Source: Globodera rostochiensis (lineage: Eukaryota > Nematoda > Chromadorea > Rhabditida > Heteroderidae). Taken from it: a stretch of 64,000 nt of DNA. A program made the translations under genes and the position numbers. Each line of letters opens with the position of its first letter. The first letter of the stretch is position 1. Location of the stretch: the NCBI GenBank assembly GCA_018350325.1, contig JAEVLN010000027.1:62001-126000 (forward strand), read 5' to 3'. The notes under the pieces were generated by a model. That model was not told the DNA's origin. It did no database searches and saw nothing but the letters and a program-made list of their open reading frames with translations. Below, in pieces: positions 25,799-35,105 of the stretch.

Positions 25799-27669
25799 TG
25801 TTTTAAATTCATTTTTTAATTTTTTTAAAGGCAAATAATTTTTGTTAAATACTTTTTAAATAGAAAAAAGGGAAAACCAGGGCGAAAATAGGGTTCGGAT
25901 AATCGGGTTGGGGCCGGGCGGGCTTTTTTCCGGGCAACCCGAAAGTGGCCGGGCGGGCTTTTCCGGGCGGGCTTTTTTTGATTTTAAAATATTCGGTTTT
26001 TTGGGGCCGGGCGGCGAAAATAAGAAATAAAGGGAAGGAAGCAAGAAAGGAAGAGATCGGAAGGAAAAGGAAGAGATGGAGGTGAAATACCACGGGGGAA
26101 AAACCAAAAGCGGGGAAAAGTGCCAAGCGAGAAAAGTGCAGGAAAAAGTGCCATAAGGTGAAATGCCTAGGGAAAGCCAAAAGCGGCGAAAGTGCCAAAA
26201 GGGAAAATGTCAAAATGAAAAAGTGCCAAAAGGCAAAATGCCAAGAGGAAAAACAAGAGAAAATGCCAAGAGGAAACAGTGCCGAAGGGAAAAGTTCCAA
26301 AAGGGAAAAAGAGAGAAAATGCAAAGAGGAATAATGCCAAAAGGGAAAAGTGCCCAAAGGGAAAAAAGGTAAAAAGGAAGAAAATGCCTAAAGGGAAAAT
26401 GTCAAAATGAAAAAGTGCCAAGCGGCAAAATACCAAGAGGAAAAAAGAATGCCAAGAGGAAACAGTGCCCAAAGAGAAAGTGCCAAAGAAAAAGAGAGAA
26501 AATGCAAAGAGGAAAAGTGCCAAAAGGGAAAATGTCAAAATGAAAAAGTGCCAAAAGGCAAAATGCCAAGAGGAAAAACGAGAGAAAATGCCAAGAGGAA
26601 ACAGTTAATTTTATTATATCGCATAACAACGTTGTCGAGTTGTGTTTTTTTTGTTCAAATTTAATAGTAAAAAAAAATTTCGTCGACCCCCGAGTCCGGC
26701 CAGTTCCGTACCACGCTTGGAGTTCCATGCCGAGGCTGAAGCACAACATCCCCGAGGGGGGGGGGGATGAACCTTTTTGAATGTGGGACAAAAAAAATAC
26801 GACGAACCTCCTCATTAAATCGTCAGATTATTAGCCGACTTTACACCAAATTGTGTACTAACTACCACATTCACTCACGACTAAAAATGTGATTGGGGGA
26901 ATAGTTTTTTTCGTTTTGTTTAATAGGGTTAGGTTATGCATATGCTGCCCATAGTGTTAAATTTACAAAAAAATTTATACGATTTGAATTTTAAAAAATT
27001 TGCAAGAATTTGATTGTCTCTTTGACGTTTTCGGCATCGTTCGATTTTGAAAATAATTCTTTGGCGTTAAATACCCTAATTTTTCTCCATTTGCATCTCC
27101 AAGTTTATAAGGAATGGACAACAAAAGTTATTGTTCTATTCCTTCTTTATACGGTTTTTATGAGTGTTTTAGATTTGGCCTCAATTGATTCCTTTATTTT
27201 TACTTTGGCTTATCGAAGGTTATTAAAAGGCCAGAAGTTATTGCCTAAGAAGAGACTAAACATCATTTTTTATTATTATTATCATTTTGGAGTCCCCCCC
27301 CCCCCGTCAGAGTCTTTGCGTCAACAAAAAATTGTTCAAAATCATTTTTTCTGTTGGGGGGGGGGCTGTGCCCCCACACAAACAATAAAATTGATTATAT
27401 TTTTGTGTGAGAATTCTTTTAACTGTAAACAAATTAATGTTTTTTGTACTTTGTGTTGGACATTTTGTCGTGAATCTTTTTCCTTATTTAAGAGGAGTTG
27501 CGGCGGTGTTTTTGTTCCCATTTTAAATTAGCGATCATTTCGAAAAAGTGCCAAAATAGGCACTAACAGCTCAAATCTCGCAATAGGCACGGTGTGTAAA
27601 AATAACAATATTTTTTTCATACATTTAGGCAATTCCAATCTTTTGACATATTTTACACCACTTTTTCAA
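25799..27669. repeat. Degenerate GCCAARRGGAAAA repeat and unresolved intergenic DNA
   Basis: From about 26100 to 26605 the sequence is a decayed tandem array of words such as GTGCCAAAAGGGAAAA and TGCCAAGAGGAAAA. A shorter related patch is at 38290-38400. Frames through it on both strands are artefacts. The 173-codon plus frame at 27010-27531 crosses poly-C and poly-G runs and matches nothing I know, so it is not called. Confidence 0.6.
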
Positions 27670-28861
27670 ATGGCCGGAAAAATTTTTGTGGTAGAAAAAG
27701 CCGATTTTGGGTCTTTCATTTTACTAATAAATTTAATGTTTTAGGTCACAGGCGCAAACAAAGGCATTGGTTTTGGCATTGTGCGCGGCCTGGCTCAACA
27801 ATTGCACGGGGCCACCATTTATTTGACGGGTAAACTTTTTTTTTCAGTTTTTAATGCTTTTGAATTATATTAAATTTTGTTTTTTTACAAAATTTGCGCT
27901 TTTAGCTCGAACGCCGTCGCTTGGAGAAAAGGCATTGAATGATTTAGAGAAAGAATTGGACTCAAAAATGGACGTCCAAATTGACATTCCATCAATTGGA
28001 CATCACCTGACGAAAAAAGTTGTGCCGATTTTGCGACATTTTTAAACAAAACCCACGGAGGGCTGGACGTGCTCATCAACAATGCCGGATTTGCGTTTAA
28101 AGTCGATTAAAACAATGCAAAATTGAAAGTGCCCCCAAAATAAATTTAAAATGTTTTTTTGTTTTAGCAAAATGCAACTGAATCGGCCGGAGTTCAAGCA
28201 GACGTCACTATTGGCATCAATTATTACGGAACCAAACTGATCAGTGACCATCTGGCACCTTTGATCAGAGCCGGCGGAAGGTAGCGGAAATCGATCGAAT
28301 TTTTTTGTTATCTCCCAAATTTAATTTCTCCAAAGGATTGTGAATGTGTGCAGTCAGGCGGGCATAATGGCGGGCTCTACAAGCAGTCATTGACCGAGCT
28401 GTTCAGTCGTGGCGATTTCACACTCGATGACATCACCAATTTTGTGGAAGAATACAAAAAGTTAAAAAACAAAATGTTTATGTACAATTTTTGTTTTTTT
28501 GCCAAGGCTTGCCCACGCGGACAATCGCAAGCAGGGCGGCTACCCCGAGTCGGCCTACAGCGTGTCCAAAACAGCCGAAATTGCGCTCACCCTGGTGCAG
28601 GCGCGCGAATTGGCCCGCCGAAACATTGTCGTAAATGCCGTCAGTGTTTTACAATAATTACCCACCGAAATTCAAAAAGTACATTTAATTAAGTGCTGCC
28701 CCGGCTATGTGGACACGGACATGACAAGCCACAAAGGCCACCGCACAATCGCCCAAGGGGCCGAAACTCCAATTTTCTTGGCAATCGACGAAAGTGTGAA
28801 GAGCGGGGGGCAATTTTATTTTGACAAAAAGCCAATAGATTGGCTGCGCTTAGGTGCTTAA
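27670..28861 (+). pseudogene. Carbonyl reductase (short-chain dehydrogenase), frame-broken
   Basis: NADPH-dependent carbonyl reductase of the CBR1 type. Exons: 27670-27690 (MAGKIFV), 27745-27829 (VTGANKGIGFGIVRGL, the cofactor-binding TGxxxGIG), ~27906-28101 (INNAG motif), ~28168-28281, ~28336-28474, 28508-28640 (catalytic YSVSK) and 28694-28861 (CCPGYVDTDM .. TPIFLAID). Order and motifs follow the whole family length. Three single-base frame changes are needed for continuity: two near 27985-28012, between the ELDSKMDVQ and ADFATFLNKTHGG frames, and one near 28360. Without them the chain stops early. The gene is either recently dead or the consensus carries indels. Catalytic residues are otherwise intact. 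Confidence 0.82.
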
Positions 28862-28965
28862 TTTTGGTGGTCATATTTCGCAATTTGAACATTTCTTGAA
28901 TAGATGGATAAATGAAGACTGGACTTATAAATTTTAATTTAAGTATTCGACATGAAGGTGTACAT

Positions 28966-29835
28966 CAGGGATGGGCGCCGACGGCCTCAAAAAATTTCGG
29001 AAATCGGAATTCCGGGGCCTCAAAATTTTTCGGAACTCGGAAATCGGAATTCCGACCCCAAAAAAGTCGGAAATCGGAAGTCGGAAATCGGAAAAATTTT
29101 TTTAAACAAAATTAACCTATTTAAAAAAATTTTTCTCGGCGGCGCCTATCGGCACCGCCGATACCTCCCTTCCTCCTCCCGCTTAACAAAATAATTTTAG
29201 AAATCGAGGGCAAAAAAAAAATTTCCAAATTGTCATCAAAAATCAAAAGGATTTTTAATCGGGACAAATATAAAAAAGTTTTAAAAATTGTTTCCTCTAC
29301 TATAGATGTCCAAAGAAAATAAGGAAAAATAATTGCACATCGAGGATCTGAACCCAAACAAATCAATCCCTCTACCACTAAACCACCATCAATGCGAAAT
29401 GTAGCTCAGAAAAGTGGTTGAATTTTTATCCCGGTTAATCCCGGTCCAACCGAAATTGAGACTGGGGAGTCGGCGGTGCCGATAGGCGCCGCCGAGAAAA
29501 TTTTGGGTTTTTGATGACTATTTGTTAAGAAATTTGCAACCAAAATTGAAAAAAAACGCACAATTTTTGAAGTTTAGGAGAAATGAAGAGGTCCGGTGGC
29601 GCCGATAGGCGCCACCGGGAAATTTTTTTTTGAGGATCTTAACGAGATTTGTTAAGAAAAGTGGGGCCAAAAATTATCGATTTTTCCGAAAATTTCCGAC
29701 TTTTTGCTCCAAATTTTGGAAATCGGAACTCGGAATTCCGGGGTCTCAAAAATTTTCGGAACTCGGAAATCGGAATTCCGACCCCAAAAAAGTCGGAAAT
29801 CGGAAAGTCGGAAATCGGAATTCCGCCCATCCCTG
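28966..29835. mobile_element. hAT-type MITE with perfect 8-bp target duplication
   Basis: Termini CAGGGATGGGCG / CGCCCATCCCTG are flanked by GTGTACAT at 28958-28965 and 29836-29843. CAGGG ends plus an 8-bp duplication are diagnostic of hAT elements. Both arms are rich in GGAATTCCG and AAATCGG words. Three hairpin copies lie inside, near 29135, 29473 and 29596. A minus-strand tRNA-like segment at about 29338-29400 (A box TTAGTGGTAGAGG, B box GGGTTCAGATCC) is embedded in it. No transposase is encoded. Confidence 0.92.
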
Positions 29836-29843
29836 GTGTACAT

Positions 29844-30600
29844 GGTAGGGCCCATGGGGGGGGGGGGGGTCGGCGGATATGCGCTGCTGAGGAAATTTTG
29901 AATTTTTGATGGAATTTGTTAAGAAAAATCGTCCAAAAACTGCATCGAGCGCAGAATGGCGAAAAAAAGGACCAAAAATGATATCAAAATTAAACTTTTG
30001 AGATTTCGAAATTACTTTGTTTAAAGAAATCATTTCCTTTCCGGACATTTTGGGTTGCGGATTGCCCGCAATCAAACTCCGATTTCCAGGCCTGCTCGCC
30101 ATGCCTCAACCAGCGCAAATTGAGTTTGGAATGATAAAAGGCGATGAGCATTTTTAAATACCTGGACCTTATTTTTTTAATGTGGTTGTCTTATAAATAG
30201 GGCTGCTAATTATATGGAAAAAATCTCTAAAATATGGCCTTAAAAAATATGGATGAAAATTTGTAAAATATGGACCAAATATAGGCAAAATTGCAAAATA
30301 TGGACGAAAATGGATAAAAAAAAGTCACACATTTGGTTGGCTTCCCGCACTCCGTTTTTGAAGCCGATTTGTTTTGCTTAAATCAATGTAAAAGTAATTT
30401 TAGTGCCCAACTTATCACTTAAGATGAATGTAACAATATAAATTTTTTAATTGTACTGCTCGAACTTCTCGAGTCGTGACAGCGGCAGAGCAACTGTATT
30501 TAATGCGTTCATATATACATTTAAAGAGTGGGGATGCACTTTAATGAATTTAATTTAAATCCCTATATAAAATGGAGCGAATTTGGGTCATTTAAGCCGC
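29844..30600. other. Repeat-derived intergenic DNA
   Basis: AAATATGG words recur at 30210-30320, similar to the AATATGC words at the right edge of the window. A G-run lies near 29858. No gene or intact element is visible. Confidence 0.4.
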
Positions 30601-31311
30601 CATTGTTCGAGGTGAAGTCGACAGACAGCGATTGTGCAATGCTGCAGACAAGATGAAGAGTATCAGAACAAACAGCAACAGACCATTGACCAGTTGACAG
30701 AAAAACAAAAGGGTAAATCCCCCCCCCCCATTCACTATTTAAGGTGGCCAACTGACCACTAGGGATGCTCGAGAGGCTCGGGCTCGATTCTCGATAAATT
30801 TCAAGTCTCGAGCATCCCTACTGCTGGCATTAATAAAAAATATTTTTAAAGTTTGATTTTGGATTTACTATATTTTAAAACGCGCCCGTCGTAATAAAGT
30901 GTACGGAAACTGGAAGAATATTCTTCCCATCATCCATCGAATTTTGTTCCCACTTTTTGAGCTTCCATTTTTTACATGGCGAAGGATTGGGGGAGGGTAA
31001 GGGGGCGGAAGGTACGGTAACGAACAAAGAAAATTGGCAACTGGCCAAATCATTTACACAAAAAACGGACAGCTTTTAGGGTGAGAAAGAAAAATAATAA
31101 AACTATGGGTTAATTTTTAAAATATACATCATTAAATTTGTAAATGATTTCATTTATTTGCGTTATTTATTTGTTTATTTTTGCAGAAACTACCGGTTTA
31201 TTTGTCGATTCTGCCGCCGATTTGTTTCCGTGCGTTACGCTGTTTCTCCCTGGCGCCCAAATTCAAGCCAATTTTGGCCCAGATTTCTTTAAAATTGCTG
31301 ATAGAATTTAA
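30601..31311 (+). pseudogene. SPRY-gene fragment (coiled-coil and C-terminal SPRY exons)
   Basis: 30645-30715 matches the exon of the 41-44 kb SPRY gene that encodes [20 protein letters not shown]. After a gap, 31032-31082 matches the end of the penultimate SPRY exon (NLAT.QIIYTKNGQ). 31187-31311 is a nearly intact last exon, beginning ETTGLFVDSAADLFPCV and reading ANFGP near its end. The intervening SPRY exons are gone and the donor after the penultimate piece carries an extra G. A small inverted pair TAGGGATGCTCGAG / CTCGAGCATCCCTA at 30761-30819 lies between the pieces. This is a decayed paralogue. Confidence 0.75.
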
Positions 31312-31381
31312 TAATTGGAAACGATCGATTTTTTGTTGTTGTTACGTCGGCCAATCATTTTTGGCATTAATCACTTTATGC

Positions 31382-32138
31382 CAGGGCTCGGATATCTGCG
31401 GATTTTTCCTCATTCTGTGGTTTTTGAAAAGGCCAATGAGGATTTTTTTTTGAAATGCGGATTTGCGGATTTTTGTGGTCTTTTGGGATTCTTGTGGACT
31501 TTTTGTGGTTTTTTGGAAAAATTGACCAATAAAAAGCATTTTTCTTAACAAATATCGTTAAAATCTTTAAAAAAATTTTCCCGGCGGCGCCTATCGGTGC
31601 CGCCGGACTTCTTTCATTACTTAAACGCTTCAAAAAATGACTATTTTTAAAATTTAGCTGCAAATCTCTTAACCGGGCTCCGAAATCTGAGGTTTTAGCC
31701 CTATTTTGTGGTTTTTTGGAAGGACAATAAGGCAAAATTTTCAAAAATGAGTTTTTTGTTGTTTTTTCAAAAGTTCGGGAGGTTTTTTTAATGCAAAAAA
31801 GCATCACATTCTTTCCAATTTTGGTTGCATATCTCATAACAAAATTGAGTCAAAAACTCAAAAATTTCTCGGCGGCGCCTATCGGTACCGCCGACCCCCT
31901 CCATTTTTCCAAAAACTTTTTGAAAAATCGCGGGCAAAAAAAATTATGTAAAATAACTTAATTGTGACAAAAATTTGCTCAAATCAATTTTAGTACCAAT
32001 AAATATAACGAATGAAGCGAAGTTAACATAATTTTTGGGTTCAAAATGAAGAAATGACGAATTTGCGGATTTTTGATATCAAATGAGGATTTTTTAATGT
32101 CCGATGCGGATTTTTAAAATTTTGAGATCCGAGCCCTG
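31382..32138. mobile_element. hAT-type MITE with perfect 8-bp target duplication
   Basis: Termini CAGGGCTCGGAT / ATCCGAGCCCTG are flanked by CTTTATGC at 31374-31381 and 32139-32146. Arms are rich in TGCGGATTTTT words. Hairpin copies lie near 31583 and 31865. It inserted just 3' of the SPRY fragment. Confidence 0.93.
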
Positions 32139-32224
32139 CTTTATGCCTTATTAATTAAACATTGCTTCTTTTCCTTAATTTTTTTGTCTTCAATTTTATC
32201 ACCTTTTTTTGATAAATTCTATTC

Positions 32225-32450
32225 CGGCTCTCGAAAATCTCGGTGTTGAGTCTTGACCCGACAGATATGCGGCAGGGAAATGTTTTTCTGTCTTCAAAGA
32301 ACGGGAATCTTAAAAAATATTCTATTTTAGTCTCAATTTCTTCAATTTTTCATCTTTCAGCTGATCATTTTTTGCAAATGATCGGCGATTGTTGCTTAGG
32401 ACCCAAAAACGAAATGACCCAAATCATTTACCAATCGACTCCACTCTAAG
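32225..32450 (+). pseudogene. SPRY-gene intron/exon fragment
   Basis: This matches the 42548-42680 part of the SPRY gene: the phrase tttttctgtcttcaa, then a pyrimidine-rich intron end tttcag, then CTGATCATTTTT.GCAAA. It shows only one splice acceptor and the start of an exon. It is an isolated duplicate with no continuing frame. Confidence 0.6.
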
Positions 32451-32799
32451 CCTAACGTACGAATCTGAACTATAAAAAAGTTATAGCCCTTCATTGGCGA
32501 AAAACCATAGGGGGGGGGGGGGCTTTTGGTCAAATTTTGTGGAAACTTTTTTTTACTCTAAAATGTCTGAAATTAATCTCCAAAAGTGAATGTCCATCCC
32601 TCCCCCCCCCTTTTTGGGTCAACATTTTCCCAAAGTAACGTCCATTCACATTTATAGATAATCCCTCAACTTTCAGTCTATAAATATTTAAGTTCATTCA
32701 AAACGGTTAAATATTCATTTCTTAAACCAAAAATTCTTTGTTTTAAATTAGGCTTTATGTCTTCCATTAAATAATTAATTAAACAATAGTAAACAAACA

Positions 32800-33563
32800 A
32801 TGTCAATTTGGACCGAATCAACCAATGGAGAGGACATTACAGCTGATCAGGGTAAGAAGTCGATTTATTAATTAAAATTCTTATATAATTACCAAATGTT
32901 TACAGAATATTTGTGGACATAATTACCAAATGTTTACAGAATATTTGTGGACATAATTACCAAATGTTTACAGAATATTTGTGGACATAATTACCAAATG
33001 TTTACAGAATATTTGTGGACATAATTACCAAATGTTTACAGAATATTTGTGGACATAATTACCAAATGTTTACAGAATATTTGTGGACATAATTACCAAA
33101 TGTTTACAGAATATTTGTGGCCAACCTTTGGTTTCGATTTTGAGGCTCAAAATGAAAATGGTAAAATGAAAAATATGAAATTATATTTTTAAAAACAACA
33201 CTTTCGAATCATTTATATTAAATTTATTTTTTAGAAGTTGGGGACGTCGACACTTTGAGCGACCTAAACGAAATTGAAGAAAAGATGAAAATGGAAGTGG
33301 AAGAAGAATTGAAGAAGGAGAAGCAATTGGAGGAGGAATTGAAAAACGCGGAAAATCAGTCGGCAGAAAGCTTGAACAAATGGAGGAATGGAATTCTAAC
33401 AAAAACAGCGCAAAGACATTGCTGAAAAGGCTTAAAGGACTTGAGCAAAAGCAAATGACAAACTCTGAACAACAAAAAACTGATCAAAAAGCACTCAATG
33501 CGATGAAGAAGTATCAGAAACAACAGCAACAGACCATCGACGCGTTGACACAAAAACTGAAGG
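32800..33563 (+). pseudogene. Truncated SPRY-family gene (N-terminal coiled-coil exons only)
   Basis: Exon 1 (32800-32851, MSIWTESTNGEDITADQ) and exon 2 (33110-33160, starting EYLWPTFG) correspond to the first two exons of the 41290 gene. Exon 3 (33235-33563) encodes an acidic/basic coiled coil (EELKKEKQLEEELKN ..) that changes frame near 33370 and then reads KLEQMEEWNSNKNSAKTLLK and ends TIDALTQKLKG at a donor. No SPRY exon follows. The second exon's acceptor has been tandemly multiplied (see repeat). No signal peptide. Probably non-functional, though a short coiled-coil product is conceivable. Confidence 0.7.
32883..33123 (+). repeat. 34-bp tandem repeat of a splice acceptor and exon start, ~7 copies
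   Basis: The unit contains AATTACCAAATGTTTACAG followed by AATATTTGTGG, that is the intron end, the AG and the first bases of exon 2. Each copy therefore offers an identical 3' splice site. Copies are almost identical, implying recent expansion. Confidence 0.93.
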
Positions 33564-33619
33564 GTAATTAAATTTATAAAACTTTGCTGCTGGCATTGCC
33601 TAAATTATCTTTTTGTTTT

Positions 33620-34429
33620 TCAAAAGGACTAACCCAAAATCATTATTTTGTTAAAAGTAATTTGATTAAATTGGGGGTAATTATTTTGTTAAAAGTAATT
33701 TGATTAAATTGGGGGTAATTATTATTTTGTTAAAAGTAATACATTTTTCAAGCGAAAATTCAAAAAAGAATGCGAAAAATGCTTGAAAATTAACAAATTT
33801 GGCTATCTGTCTAGAGATTAATTCAATATTTAAACGAAAATTCTTCAAAAAGCTCCAGAAATATCAAATTAAAGGACAAAAAAGGACGTGTACCCCAAAT
33901 AAAGTACAAATCTTTAAAAAAAGGACATTTCAAATTTTAAAGATTGGGGTACCCCAAAAAAGGACAGTTACGAACCCTGGTTTAATGATTCAGACAAAAC
34001 AAATTTTGTACAAAAAACTATAAATAAAATGTGTACAAAATATACGATCCAAATTATATTTGTGTGCAATTTAATATAACGTGTAAATTGTTAGAATTAT
34101 TTTGTTAAAAGGGCATTTATCTGCCCCCTTAAATTTCTCTTCCACTTTTTTCACACGGCAGGAATTCCCACTTTTTTAGAATCATTGATTAAAATGATGG
34201 TTCGCTTTTTTTAGTAAAAAAAAGAAAACAAAAAAAATTCTGGCACTGAAACGTCTGTTATAAAATGAGTACGGCATTGGCCTCTTCTTTGGGTTTTACA
34301 GGTGGCCACCCTGTTACCCTGCGGATTTTTCCTCATTCTGTGCTTTTTGGGAAGGCCAATGAAAGAAACCTTGTGGACCAGAACTATAACGCATAAAAGC
34401 TATGGTTACTTAAATTTTTGTTTTTAATT
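33620..34429. other. Short tandem repeat and relic sequence 3' of the truncated SPRY gene
   Basis: A ~38-bp unit (TTTTGTTAAAAGTAATTTG..) is repeated about three times at 33640-33740. It resembles intron sequence of the intact SPRY gene near 43735. The stretch 33860-33980 has AAAAGGAC words. No gene is supported. Confidence 0.45.
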
Positions 34430-34740
34430 AGGGTTGCAGCCGGGGGGGGGGGAGATCCCCGGTCAAACCGGGGACGGGGATACCGGGGACGGACAAACCG
34501 GGGAACGGAGATCCCCGTACGGGGATGGGCAAAATCAATTTTGCAATTTTTGGGGACTTTGTTTTAAAAATCGAAATTTCTTCAAATTAAGGTTGCATTT
34601 TCATCCCCGTCCCCGGCGGGGATGAGGACCAGAGATCCCCGTTTTCGGGGATGCGCAAACCGGGGAACGGGGACGGGGATGAGAATGGCCGGGGATTCCG
34701 GTTTTCCCCTCCCTCCCCCCCCCCCCCGGCTGCAACCCTA
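34430..34740. mobile_element. hAT-type MITE with GC-rich palindromic core
   Basis: Termini TAGGGTTGCAGCCGG / CCGGCTGCAACCCTA are flanked by tttttaat and gttttaat, a 7 of 8 duplication. The interior is built of GGGGATCCCC-like words (gatccccg, accgggga) in both orientations, giving a strong foldback. It has no coding capacity. A (CT)n tract follows at 34980-35010. Confidence 0.8.
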
Positions 34741-35105
34741 GTTTTAATGAAGAAATGTCGATTTCGCGGATTTTAGTTACTACATAAATGGGGATTTTTT
34801 AATGATCCGATGCGGTTTTTTAAAATTTTCAACCCAATCAACAGAATATTTGCAAAATGTTGTTCAAGAAAATCATTTGAAATAATTCGAGGAGTTTAAA
34901 TGGATAACTTTGGCATATTTCACACATCATTTGGCGTGTTTAAGTTTTTATCTCATTAAAATAAATCCATTTTTATGCTCTCTCTCTCTCTCTCTTTCTC
35001 TTTCTCTGTTTGTTCTTGGACAACGGTTGCATCGTTTTTCTCACATGTAGCGGAGGAAGAAAAATGCTAAAAAGGAATTTCAATTATTTTTGATTAAAAC
35101 AGAAA

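Noticed and set aside
25845..26815. Several long frames on both strands (HFAFWHF.., KRRKCQKGK..).
   Set aside because: They follow a decayed GCCAARRGGAAAA tandem repeat and change with the repeat phase.
27010..27531. A 173-codon plus-strand frame upstream of carbonyl reductase.
   Set aside because: AT-rich, crosses C and G homopolymers, has no recognisable domain and no splice context.
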